Shown piece by piece: positions 1 to 8,341 of a DNA stretch of 51,596 nt. The notes under the pieces are model-generated. The model was not told the origin of the DNA. It worked only from the letters and a program-made list of their open reading frames with translations, and did not search any database. Source of the DNA: Hungatella sp. UBA5385 (GTDB lineage Bacteria > Bacillota > Clostridia > Lachnospirales > Lachnospiraceae). The DNA is taken from the NCBI GenBank assembly GCA_002409995.1, contig DHOR01000002.1:1-51596 (forward strand). Reading direction: 5' to 3'. Position numbers and translations under genes: made by a program. Position 1 is the stretch's first letter. Each line of letters starts with the position of its first letter.

Positions 1-144
1 GGGTAACAGACCACAGGGTCAGGGAGGTTATCAGGGTAACAGACCACAGGGTCAGGGCGGTTATCAGGGCAATCGTGATGGTAACAGACCAGGCGGCGGC
101 TATCAGGGCAGCAGACCACAGGGTCAGGGCGGCCGTACAGGAGG
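1..144 (+). repeat. 33-bp tandem repeat coding for the IF-2 N-terminal Gly/Arg/Gln region
   Basis: Two almost identical 33-bp units (1-33 and 34-66, one base different) each encode GNRPQGQGGYQ. A diverged, longer unit follows at 67-105 and a partial unit from 106. The repeat is in frame with infB and is cut by the window edge, so the copy number is unknown. It resembles RGG-type low-complexity RNA-binding sequence. Confidence 0.9.
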
Positions 145-2101
145 CAGAGACGGAGCACCTAAGTCCTTTGATACTCCTATCCAGGCAAAGCCACAGAGCA
201 CCAGAGGCAACAAAAACAATTATAAGAGTGGACGTTTTGATAAACGTGATAAAGTGGAAGATGGTAAGTCCAGAGCAGTTGGTAAGGGCGGCAAGATGTT
301 AAAAGCACCTTTAACACCTCCGGTTCATCAGGAACCAAAGGTGGAAGTGATTAAGACCATTACACTTCCTGAGATATTAACAATCAGAGAGCTGGCAGAG
401 AAGATGAAGCTTCAGCCTTCAGCTATTGTTAAGAAATTGTTCCTTCAGGGCAAGATTGTAACTCTCAATACAGAAATCGATTTTGCTCAGGCAGAAGAAA
501 TTGCTGTGGAATATGAAGTACTCTGTGAAAAAGAGATCAAGGTAGATGTGATTGAAGAGCTTCTGAAAGAAGATGATGAGAAAGAAGAAGATATGGTTGC
601 CAGACCTCCTGTAGTATGCGTTATGGGTCACGTTGACCATGGTAAAACATCACTTCTCGATGCAATCCGTCAGACCAATGTAACAACAAAAGAAGCAGGC
701 GGAATCACACAGCACATCGGTGCATATATGGTTGATGTAAACGGACAGAAGGTTACTTTCCTGGATACACCCGGCCATGAGGCATTTACAGCTATGCGTA
801 TGAGAGGTGCACAGTCTACAGATATTGCTATTCTGGTAGTAGCAGCTGATGACGGTGTTATGCCTCAGACTGTTGAGGCTATTAACCACGCCAAAGCAGC
901 AGGTGTAGAGATTATTGTGGCTATTAACAAAATTGATAAGCCAAGTGCTAATGTTGACCGTGTAAAGCAGGAGCTTTCCGAATATGAACTCATTGCTGAG
1001 GACTGGGGCGGAACCACAGTTTTCGTACCTGTATCTGCACATACAAAAGAAGGAATTCCGGAGCTGCTAGAGATGATTGTTCTGACAGCAGAGGTAAAGG
1101 AATTAAAAGCTAATCCAAACAGAGCCGCAAGAGGTCTTATCATTGAGGCTGAGCTTGATAAGGGCAAGGGTCCGGTTGCTACTGTACTGGTACAGAAGGG
1201 TGTCCTTCATGTAGGTGACTCTGTTGCAGCAGGTTCCTGTTTTGGTAAAGTTCGTGCGATGATGGATGACAAGGGACGCAGGGTTAAAGAGGCTGGTCCT
1301 TCCACACCTGTTGAAATCCTTGGACTCAATGATGTTCCAAATGCAGGTGAAGTCTTAGTTGGAACAGAGAGTGAGAAAGAAGCAAGAAGCTTTGCAGAGA
1401 CATTTATCTCTGAAGGCAGAAATAAATTAATTGAAGATACAAAAGCTAAATTATCACTGGATGATTTATTTACACAGATTAAAGCAGGTAATGTAAAAGA
1501 GCTTCCTCTTATTATTAAGGCTGACGTACAGGGATCTGTAGAAGCTGTGAAGCAGAGTCTTGTAAAATTATCCAATGAAGAAGTTATGATTAAGGTAATC
1601 CATGGCGGTGTAGGTGCTATCAATGAGTCAGACGTAAACTTGGCATCTGCTTCCAATGCTATTATTATCGGATTTAATGTAAGACCTGATGTTACTGCAA
1701 AATCCATTGCAGAACGTGAAAAGGTAGATATGAGACTTTACAAGGTTATCTATCAGGCAATTGAAGACGTGGAAGCAGCTATGAAGGGTATGCTTGATCC
1801 GATCTTTGAAGAGAAGATCATCGGTCATGCCATTGTGCGTCAGACATTTAAGGCTTCCGGCGTAGGTACCATTGCAGGTTCCTATGTTATGGACGGTAAG
1901 TTCCAGAGAGGCTGCAGTGTCCGCATCACACGTGATGGAACACAGATTTATGAGGGACCATTGGCTTCCTTAAAGAGATTTAAAGATGATGTAAAAGAAG
2001 TTACAACAGGCTATGAATGTGGTCTTGTATTTGAGAAATTCAATGACCTTCAAGAAGATGATATGATTGAAGCATATGCTATGGTAGAGGTTCCGCGCTA
2101 A
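1..2101 (+). CDS. infB: Translation initiation factor IF-2 (5' end outside the window)
   Basis: This GTPase positions initiator tRNA on the 30S subunit and promotes subunit joining. The reading frame is open from base 2 with no in-frame start that makes sense. The ATG at 254 is internal, so the gene begins upstream of the window and 699 residues are visible. The visible part starts with a Gly/Arg/Gln-rich repeat region and a basic linker. An IF2_N domain follows (ITIRELAEKM). The G domain carries G1 GHVDHGKT near base 625, G3 DTPGHE, G4 NKID and G5 SAH. Domains II, III and IV follow, ending VEVPR. It is the first gene of a run that continues with rbfA 41 bases downstream. The assignment is certain; only the true N-terminus is unseen. 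Confidence 0.98.
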   Translation, partial: GNRPQGQGGYQGNRPQGQGGYQGNRDGNRPGGGYQGSRPQGQGGRTGGRDGAPKSFDTPIQAKPQSTRGNKNNYKSGRFDKRDKVEDGKSRAVGKGGKMLKAPLTPPVHQEPKVEVIKTITLPEILTIRELAEKMKLQPSAIVKKLFLQGKIVTLNTEIDFAQAEEIAVEYEVLCEKEIKVDVIEELLKEDDEKEEDMVARPPVVCVMGHVDHGKTSLLDAIRQTNVTTKEAGGITQHIGAYMVDVNGQKVTFLDTPGHEAFTAMRMRGAQSTDIAILVVAADDGVMPQTVEAINHAKAAGVEIIVAINKIDKPSANVDRVKQELSEYELIAEDWGGTTVFVPVSAHTKEGIPELLEMIVLTAEVKELKANPNRAARGLIIEAELDKGKGPVATVLVQKGVLHVGDSVAAGSCFGKVRAMMDDKGRRVKEAGPSTPVEILGLNDVPNAGEVLVGTESEKEARSFAETFISEGRNKLIEDTKAKLSLDDLFTQIKAGNVKELPLIIKADVQGSVEAVKQSLVKLSNEEVMIKVIHGGVGAINESDVNLASASNAIIIGFNVRPDVTAKSIAEREKVDMRLYKVIYQAIEDVEAAMKGMLDPIFEEKIIGHAIVRQTFKASGVGTIAGSYVMDGKFQRGCSVRITRDGTQIYEGPLASLKRFKDDVKEVTTGYECGLVFEKFNDLQEDDMIEAYAMVEVPR

Positions 2102-2142
2102 GGAACCCTCTGCCGCGCAGCTGCAGAAAGAAAAGGAATGAC

Positions 2143-2505
2143 ATGCGTAAAAACAGTATTAAGAACACCAGAGTTAACATGGAAGTTCAGAGGGAACTAA
2201 GTGAGATAATCCGCGGTGGAATCAAGGATCCAAGAATTCATCCTATGACTACAGTAGTTGCAGTCCAGGTAACACCTGATTTAAAGTTTTGTAAAGCTTA
2301 TATCAGTGTTCTCGGTGATGAAGAGGCTGGTAAATCAACCATTGAAGGCTTAAAAAGCGCAGAAGGATTTATCCGCCGTGAACTGGCTAGAAAAGTGAAC
2401 CTCCGTAATACACCCGAGATCAAGTTTATTCTGGATCAGTCCATTGAATATGGCGTAAATATGTCCAGACTGATTGACGAAGTAACAAAAGATATTAAGG
2501 ACTGA
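2143..2505 (+). CDS. rbfA: 30S ribosome-binding factor A
   Basis: A cold-shock-related 30S maturation factor that binds near the 5' end helix of 16S rRNA. The 120-residue length is normal for the family. The N-terminus (MRKNSIKNTRVNMEVQREL) leads into the KH-like fold with the typical PDLKFCKAYISVLG strand and the NLRNTPEIKFILD segment. An AAAGGAA ribosome binding site precedes the ATG. It lies 41 bases after infB and 20 before the DHH phosphoesterase, the standard Clostridia order, so it is almost certainly co-transcribed with both. Confidence 0.96.
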   Translation: MRKNSIKNTRVNMEVQRELSEIIRGGIKDPRIHPMTTVVAVQVTPDLKFCKAYISVLGDEEAGKSTIEGLKSAEGFIRRELARKVNLRNTPEIKFILDQSIEYGVNMSRLIDEVTKDIKD

Positions 2506-2525
2506 AGAAGCAGGGAGGTGCGCCC

Positions 2526-3476
2526 ATGAGTATTCTGGAATCTATGCTTACAGGAGTTAAAACAGCAGCTGTTATCGGACACATTCATCCTGATGGAGAC
2601 TGTGTGGGCTCCTGTCTGGCTGTGTACAATTATCTGGAGAATATCCATCCGGAGATAGAAGTGGTTGTTTATCTGGAGGAAATTCCTTCCAAATTTAACT
2701 ATTTGAAGAATTTTGAGAAGATTTGTCATGATTTCACCCAGAACAGGCAGTTTGATCTCTGTATCTGTCTGGACAGCAGTGACAAGCTGCGGTTTGGGGA
2801 AGCTGTGAATTATTTAGACAATGCCAAAACAAGTATTTGTATTGACCACCATGTGACAAATTTAGAATTTGCACAGGAAAATGTGGTAGAGCCGCAAGCC
2901 AGTTCCACCTGCGAAGTCCTTTACGGTCTTCTGAAAGAGGAAGGAATTACAAAAGAAGTGGCTGAGTGCATTTATACAGGCATTGTTCATGATACAGGAG
3001 TCTTTAAATATGACTGTACTTCTGCAAGAACCATGGAAATAGCCGGTAAGATGATGGCAAAGGGTATTGATTTCCCTAATATTATTGATAACAGCTTTTA
3101 TAGAAAAACATTTGTTCAGAATCAGGTTCTGGGCAAAGCGTTGATGGGGAGCACAACTATATTAGATGGAACCTGCATCTATAGTGTGATTTCTAAAAAG
3201 GATATGGATTTTTACGGTATTACAAGTGCAGATACTGATGGAATTGTAGACCAGCTCCGGATTACTGAAGGAGTGGAATGTGCCATTTTTATCTATGAGA
3301 CAGAAACTGATGTATATAAAGTCAGCCTTCGGTCCACCAAAGGTCTGGATGTCAGCCGGATAGCTGTACATTTTGGAGGCGGCGGTCATATCAAAGCAGC
3401 CGGCTGTACCATTTCAGGCAATATCCAGGATGTAATTAGTAATCTGTCAGATCAGCTTGTAAAACAGATGAATTAG
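2526..3476 (+). CDS. nrnA: DHH-family phosphoesterase (nanoRNase / pAp phosphatase)
   Basis: Predicted cytosolic Mn-dependent enzyme that degrades 2-5 nt oligoribonucleotides and dephosphorylates 3'-phosphoadenosine 5'-phosphate. All DHH motifs are visible: HPDGD at residues 21-25, DSSD near 83, DHH near 110, HDTG near 155 and the DHHA1 motif GGGGH near 285. At 316 residues it matches NrnA-type proteins. GGGAGGTG precedes the ATG. The place between rbfA and truB is conserved in Firmicutes and links it to RNA turnover. The family is certain; the split between nanoRNase and pAp activity is inferred from homologues. Confidence 0.92.
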   Translation: MSILESMLTGVKTAAVIGHIHPDGDCVGSCLAVYNYLENIHPEIEVVVYLEEIPSKFNYLKNFEKICHDFTQNRQFDLCICLDSSDKLRFGEAVNYLDNAKTSICIDHHVTNLEFAQENVVEPQASSTCEVLYGLLKEEGITKEVAECIYTGIVHDTGVFKYDCTSARTMEIAGKMMAKGIDFPNIIDNSFYRKTFVQNQVLGKALMGSTTILDGTCIYSVISKKDMDFYGITSADTDGIVDQLRITEGVECAIFIYETETDVYKVSLRSTKGLDVSRIAVHFGGGGHIKAAGCTISGNIQDVISNLSDQLVKQMN

Positions 3477-3489
3477 GAGAATACCGACT

Positions 3490-4398
3490 ATGGCAGACGG
3501 AATTATCAATGTATATAAAGAAAAAGGTTATACCTCTCATGACGTTGTTGCGAAAATGAGGGGTATTTTAAAGCAGAAAAAAATCGGACACACAGGAACT
3601 CTTGATCCTATGGCAGAAGGAGTTCTTCCTGTATGTCTTGGCAAGGGAACCAAGCTATGCGATATGCTGGCGGATAAAACCAAAACCTATCGTGCAGTTA
3701 TGCTGCTGGGGCAGGAAACAGATACTCAGGATACAACTGGAGAGGTTCTTGCTGAATACCCTGTAGATGTAACAGAAGATCAGGTCCGGGAGGCAGTGCT
3801 AAGCTTTTTAGGACCCTATAACCAGATTCCTCCTATGTACTCCGCTCTGAAGGTAGATGGAAAAAAGCTTTATGAACTGGCCAGAGCCGGTAAAGAAGTG
3901 GAGAGAAAAGCAAGACCTGTTGAGATTCTTGAAATTCAGATAGAATCCATAGAGCTTCCCCGGGTTACCATGACAGTCAGCTGTTCCAAAGGAACCTATA
4001 TCCGCACTCTGTGTTATGATATAGGAAAGAAACTGGGATGCGGCGGCTGTATGGAAGAGCTGTTAAGAACCAGAGTGGGCGGATACCTGCTGAAGGACAG
4101 CCTCACATTAAAACAGATAGAGGACTGCAGAGATGAGGGAACTCTGGAATCCCATATTATGCCGGTGGAACAGGCATTTGAAGGATATCCTGTATTGACT
4201 GTTAAACCGGAGTATGACAAACTGGTTCATAACGGCAATACCATTGATGTGAATCAGGCAGAGGGCAGTTATCAGACAGCTGATGGCCCTGTGAAGGTAT
4301 ATGACAGTGAGGGTGTGTTCATTGGAATCTATGGACCATCAGACAGTTCCACACGTTTAAAGCCGCAAAAGGTATTTCTGGGAGGAAATCATACATGA
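3490..4398 (+). CDS. truB: tRNA pseudouridine-55 synthase
   Basis: Converts U55 of the tRNA T-loop to pseudouridine. The N-terminal catalytic motif GTLDPMAEGVLPVCLG near residues 37-52 contains the nucleophilic Asp. The second motif PPMYSALKVDGKKLYELAR and the RTLCYDIG segment are both present. The C-terminal region (PEYDKLVHNG) looks like a reduced PUA-type domain. The TAGGAG site before the ATG is good. The stop codon overlaps the ribF start by four bases (ATGA), implying translational coupling. Confidence 0.97.
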   Translation: MADGIINVYKEKGYTSHDVVAKMRGILKQKKIGHTGTLDPMAEGVLPVCLGKGTKLCDMLADKTKTYRAVMLLGQETDTQDTTGEVLAEYPVDVTEDQVREAVLSFLGPYNQIPPMYSALKVDGKKLYELARAGKEVERKARPVEILEIQIESIELPRVTMTVSCSKGTYIRTLCYDIGKKLGCGGCMEELLRTRVGGYLLKDSLTLKQIEDCRDEGTLESHIMPVEQAFEGYPVLTVKPEYDKLVHNGNTIDVNQAEGSYQTADGPVKVYDSEGVFIGIYGPSDSSTRLKPQKVFLGGNHT

Positions 4399-5327
4399 AA
4401 TATATAACCGGAACCAGAGAATTTCATATAGAAGAGCCGGCCATTGTAACTCTGGGAAAGTTTGATGGCAGGCACAGAGGGCATCAGAAGCTGCTTAAGA
4501 AAATGGGCGAGATCAAAAAGGAAACCGGTTATGTATCCGCTGTATTTACCTTTGATATGTCACCAGCAGTATTTGTTGAGGGAAGCCCCCAGACTGTTAT
4601 TACTACTAATTTGGAAAGAAAGAATAATCTGGAAAAAGTTGGCATAGACTATTTAGTGGAGTATCCATTTACCAGGGAAACCACCCATATGTCTCCTGAG
4701 GATTTTGTGAAAATTATACTCATAAACCAGATGAATGCCAAGGTGATTGTGGTAGGCACAGACTGTTCATTTGGTTACAAAGGAGCAGGCAATGTAGACA
4801 AGCTTATGCAGTGGAAGGAAAAATACGGCTATGAGCTTGTAGTGATCCATAAGGAACAGGATAAAAACAGGGATATCAGCAGCACTTATGTCAGGGAGCA
4901 GTTAGATTTAGGAAATATCGAGAAGGCAAATGAACTATTAGGAGAGCCTTATGCCATCCATGGAACCGTAGTACACGGCAATCACATAGGAGGGGCAATC
5001 CTGGGATTTCCTACAGCCAACATCCTTCCTCCGCCTGAGAAGCATCTGCCTGTATTTGGCGTTTATGTATCCAGAGTCTATGTGGATGGTACTTATTACG
5101 GTGGTGTCACCAATATCGGTAAGAAGCCTACAGTAACCGGCAATTCACCTGTTGGGGTGGAAACCTTTATCTATGGTATAAATAAGGATATTTATGGAAA
5201 GAATATAGAAGTACAATTGCTTCATTTTATACGTCCGGAGCGTAAATTTGACGGACTGGAGCAGTTAAAACTTCAAATCGGAAAGGACAGGGAGTATGCC
5301 CGTGATTATCTGGCAGCCCTGAAATAG
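4395..5327 (+). CDS. ribF: Bifunctional riboflavin kinase / FAD synthetase
   Basis: Makes FMN and FAD from riboflavin. The N-terminal nucleotidyltransferase domain begins with TLGKFDGRHRGHQ; the usual form is GNFDGVHRGH, so the HxGH nucleotide-binding core is kept as HRGH. The C-terminal flavokinase domain carries GFPTANI and the GVTNIGKKPT strand. The length of 310 residues is standard. It overlaps truB by four bases and closes the infB-ribF operon. No riboswitch precedes it, as expected inside an operon. Confidence 0.96.
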   Translation: MKYITGTREFHIEEPAIVTLGKFDGRHRGHQKLLKKMGEIKKETGYVSAVFTFDMSPAVFVEGSPQTVITTNLERKNNLEKVGIDYLVEYPFTRETTHMSPEDFVKIILINQMNAKVIVVGTDCSFGYKGAGNVDKLMQWKEKYGYELVVIHKEQDKNRDISSTYVREQLDLGNIEKANELLGEPYAIHGTVVHGNHIGGAILGFPTANILPPPEKHLPVFGVYVSRVYVDGTYYGGVTNIGKKPTVTGNSPVGVETFIYGINKDIYGKNIEVQLLHFIRPERKFDGLEQLKLQIGKDREYARDYLAALK

Positions 5328-5359
5328 AAAACTTTAATAACTTGCGAAGGAAAGTGCAT

Positions 5360-6397
5360 ATGACTGACAAGGCATGGAAACTGTTTGGTTTATGCCTGGC
5401 ATGGGGCATTGCCTTATGGCTGGGAGCAGTAGATGTACAGGCAGCGCGTCAGGAGGATTCACAGACTTCCCAATTCTCAATAGCAGGAATGGGAGTTGCC
5501 ATGGAACATTATAATGGCAATGTGAGAACTACGAAAACAGCAGCCGGTCTTACGCAGGAGAAAATGAGTTACGGAACCTTTACTTCCATATTTCACAACC
5601 TTGGAGTTGCAATGGTAGAAGATTCCCTAAATATCAGAAAAGAACCAAAGAGCGATTCGGAAATTATAGGAAAGCTGCAAAGCCATGGAGGCTGCAGTAT
5701 TTTAGCAACGGAAAAAGGCTGGTATAAGATCCGCTCCGGTCAGGTGACAGGTTATGTGTCTGCCAGATATTTAGGAGTGGGACAAGCAGCCAGAGCCGTT
5801 GCTTATTATGATATGAAGCTGATGCTGCGCGTAAATACAGATACCCTTCGTGTCAGAAAAAGACCTGATACGGATTCAGAGATTCTGGGAAGAATCAATG
5901 AAGGGGAAACCATTGATTTTCTGTCTGCAAGGGACGGCTGGGCCAAAATAAGGTATAAAGGCGGGACAGGTTATGCCTATGTACCGGATAATGGCGTCAT
6001 TGCCTATACAATTCCGGAAGCCGTAAAATGCAATGATTTGCGTCAGAGAGTGGTCAATTATGCTGTACAGTTTGTTGGCAATCCCTATCGCTGGGGAGGT
6101 ACAAATCCTAATACAGGAGCGGATTGTTCCGGTTTTGTCCAGTATGTTATGGGACATTCTGCCGGAGTAAAACTGAATCGTACTTCAATCATGCAGTCCA
6201 GGGAGGGACAGGAAGTGTCCTCTGCAGTGATGGAACCTGGAGATTTGCTGTTCTATGCCAGCAAAGGAGTGGTGGACCATGTAGCCATGTATATTGGTGA
6301 AGGGAAAATAGTTCACGCCGCCAATAGCCGCAGCGGAATTAAAATATCCACCTGGAACTACAGACAGCCTGTAAGAATAAGGCGTGTGCTGCCATAG
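5360..6397 (+). CDS. Secreted SH3-domain NlpC/P60 peptidoglycan hydrolase
   Basis: Likely cell-wall endopeptidase that cuts stem peptides. The ATG at 5360 is chosen because GAAGGAAAG ends about six bases before it; an upstream TTG at 5342 has no site. The protein (345 residues) starts with a signal peptide whose hydrophobic stretch ends in VQA-A. Two bacterial SH3 repeats follow, each with the NIRKEP/RVRKRP-type strand and a final GYVSARYL or GYAYVPD. The C-terminal NlpC/P60 domain has the catalytic Cys in GADCSGFVQYV and the His in DHVAMYIGEG. It lies 32 bases after ribF and may be read from the same transcript. The substrate bond is inferred from family membership. Confidence 0.93.
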   Translation: MTDKAWKLFGLCLAWGIALWLGAVDVQAARQEDSQTSQFSIAGMGVAMEHYNGNVRTTKTAAGLTQEKMSYGTFTSIFHNLGVAMVEDSLNIRKEPKSDSEIIGKLQSHGGCSILATEKGWYKIRSGQVTGYVSARYLGVGQAARAVAYYDMKLMLRVNTDTLRVRKRPDTDSEILGRINEGETIDFLSARDGWAKIRYKGGTGYAYVPDNGVIAYTIPEAVKCNDLRQRVVNYAVQFVGNPYRWGGTNPNTGADCSGFVQYVMGHSAGVKLNRTSIMQSREGQEVSSAVMEPGDLLFYASKGVVDHVAMYIGEGKIVHAANSRSGIKISTWNYRQPVRIRRVLP

Positions 6398-6421
6398 CAG
6401 TAACAATTGTAATAATGAGGA

Positions 6422-6453
6422 AGGATGCTCTGCTTATAGAGGCAGGGCATCCT
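6422..6453. terminator. Hairpin between convergent peptidase and pyrG genes
   Basis: A 12-bp stem (AGGATGCTCTGC with GCAGGGCATCCT, one G-T pair) encloses an 8-base loop. It lies between two convergent genes and could serve both strands. The flanking T-runs are weak. Confidence 0.6.
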
Positions 6454-6488
6454 ATTGTGTGTTTAGATGTTTACGTGTTTAGATGATT

Positions 6489-8096
6489 TCACGAGTTCTC
6501 CAAAGCTGCTTTCACAAATTCACGAAATAATGGGTGAGGTCTGTTAGGTCTTGATTTAAATTCCGGGTGTGCCTGTGTAGCCACAAACCATGGATGATCA
6601 GGAATCTCTATCATTTCCACGATTCGTCCATCAGGAGAGAGACCGGAAAGCTTCATTCCTGCATGAGTCAGAATCTCACGATAATCATTGTTAACTTCAT
6701 AACGATGTCTGTGACGTTCATGAATCAGCTCTTCTCCATAGATTTCATAAGCCTTGGAGGTTTTGTCCAGAACACAGGGATAGGAGCCTAAGCGGAGAGT
6801 TCCCCCAATATCCTCCACTCCATTCTGGTCAGGCATAAGATGAATCACAGGATCGGGAGTATCAGGCTCCAGCTCTGCGGTGTGCGCATTTGTAAGACCT
6901 GCTTCATTCCTTGCAAATTCCACTATGGAAAGCTGCATTCCAAGGCAGAGTCCAAGGAAGGGAAGCTTATGCTGGCGGGCATAACGGATAGCTGAAATCT
7001 TTCCTTCAATCCCTCTGCTTCCAAAACCGCCGGGAACCAGAAGCCCATTGACATCAGAAAACAGGCTTTCCGCATTATCATCGGTGACTGTTTCAGAATC
7101 AATCCATTTAATATGGATTCTGGTGCGATTGGCAACCCCGCCATGATTTAAGGACTCTACAACGGAGATATAGGCATCATGAAGCTGAATGTATTTGCCT
7201 ACCAGGGCAATGGTAACTTCATTTAAAGGTCGTTTCCAGTTGTTGATCATAGTGATCCAGTCAGTTAAATCCGGTTTTGGGCAGGGCAGTTTTAAGCTTT
7301 CACATGCTACCTCAGCCAGATGTTCTTCTTCCATAATAAGAGGAAGCTCATAGAGAACCTCCACATCTAGATTCTGGATGACATGGGTTTTAGGAACATT
7401 ACAAAATTGTGCAATTTTACAGCGAATAGCATCATCTAAAGGAAGCTCAGAACGGCAGACAATAATATCAGGCTGAATTCCCATACCCTGTAAATCCTTG
7501 ACACTTGCCTGGGTAGGTTTTGTTTTCAGCTCTCCGGAAGCTTTCAGATAGGGAACTAAGGTAACGTGAATCAGTATTACATTATCATGACCTGCTTCGT
7601 GCTGGAACTGCCTGATGGCCTCTAAGAAGGGCTGGCTTTCAATATCACCTACAGTTCCCCCTACCTCAATAATGGCGATTTCAGTTTCAGCAGAAGAGCA
7701 CTCCGGATTTTTATGGAAATGGCTTTTTATCTCATCGGTAATATGTGGAATGACCTGTACAGTTCCTCCGCCATAATCACCCCGGCGTTCTCTGGTAAGT
7801 ACGTTCCAATATACTTTTCCAGTGGTAACATTGGAGTTCCTGGTGAGATTTTCATCAATGAACCTTTCGTAATGACCCAGGTCCAGATCGGTTTCCACTC
7901 CATCTTCTGTTACAAAAACTTCTCCATGCTGAACAGGATTCATGGTTCCAGGGTCAATGTTGATGTAGGGATCGAATTTCTGCATGGTAACCTTACAGCC
8001 TCTGGCTTTTAACAGACGTCCCAGAGATGCCGCTGTAATGCCTTTGCCAAGTCCTGATACAACTCCGCCTGTGACAAATACGTATTTCACTGACAT
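6489..8096 (-). CDS. pyrG: CTP synthase
   Basis: Amidates UTP to CTP with glutamine. The start at 8096 (MSVKYVFVTGGVVSGLGKG) follows AAAGGAGG at a proper distance. An in-frame ATG 16 codons upstream lacks a site and would add an atypical leader. The resulting 535 residues is the family norm. The N-terminal synthetase domain contains GLGKG and YINIDPGTM. The C-terminal glutamine amidotransferase has the nucleophilic Cys in GLCLGMQ and a late HPEF motif. The gene is divergent from ftsH. I looked for the GGGC initial-transcript signal of the Bacillus pyrG reiterative attenuator and did not see it. Confidence 0.97.
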   Translation of the reverse strand: MSVKYVFVTGGVVSGLGKGITAASLGRLLKARGCKVTMQKFDPYINIDPGTMNPVQHGEVFVTEDGVETDLDLGHYERFIDENLTRNSNVTTGKVYWNVLTRERRGDYGGGTVQVIPHITDEIKSHFHKNPECSSAETEIAIIEVGGTVGDIESQPFLEAIRQFQHEAGHDNVILIHVTLVPYLKASGELKTKPTQASVKDLQGMGIQPDIIVCRSELPLDDAIRCKIAQFCNVPKTHVIQNLDVEVLYELPLIMEEEHLAEVACESLKLPCPKPDLTDWITMINNWKRPLNEVTIALVGKYIQLHDAYISVVESLNHGGVANRTRIHIKWIDSETVTDDNAESLFSDVNGLLVPGGFGSRGIEGKISAIRYARQHKLPFLGLCLGMQLSIVEFARNEAGLTNAHTAELEPDTPDPVIHLMPDQNGVEDIGGTLRLGSYPCVLDKTSKAYEIYGEELIHERHRHRYEVNNDYREILTHAGMKLSGLSPDGRIVEMIEIPDHPWFVATQAHPEFKSRPNRPHPLFREFVKAALENS

Positions 8097-8260
8097 AAAA
8101 GTGATGCCTCCTTTAATTGGTTTTTTAAAAACGACATTATACATCTATTCATCCCAAAAAACCAGTACTTTATGAAAAAACTTAAAAATATTAAGTGTAA
8201 AATTTAACAAATTAACCCATCTTTGGTCAAGGTGTTTATAAGGATTTTATAATTCTTTTC

Positions 8261-8289
8261 TTGATTTATGGAGAGACTGACACTATAAT
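8261..8289 (+). promoter_or_regulatory. Sigma-A promoter of ftsH
   Basis: TTGATT (8261-8266), a 17-bp spacer and TATAAT (8284-8289) lie about 50 bases before the ftsH start. This is the only strong promoter visible on the plus strand in the 245-base pyrG-ftsH gap. Confidence 0.75.
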
Positions 8290-8341
8290 GATATAGAATA
8301 GGTACAAAATATCAAATATCCGGAACGGAGAATTTACACAT

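Noticed and set aside
1..144. CRISPR-like array
   Set aside because: The units are contiguous, in frame and without spacers; they are protein-coding tandem repeats.
254..2101. infB starting at the ATG at 254
   Set aside because: The frame is open to base 2 and encodes typical IF-2 N-terminal sequence, so this ATG is internal.
8097..8341. pyrG leader attenuator with reiterative transcription
   Set aside because: The GGGC initial sequence and leader terminator of the Bacillus system are not seen.
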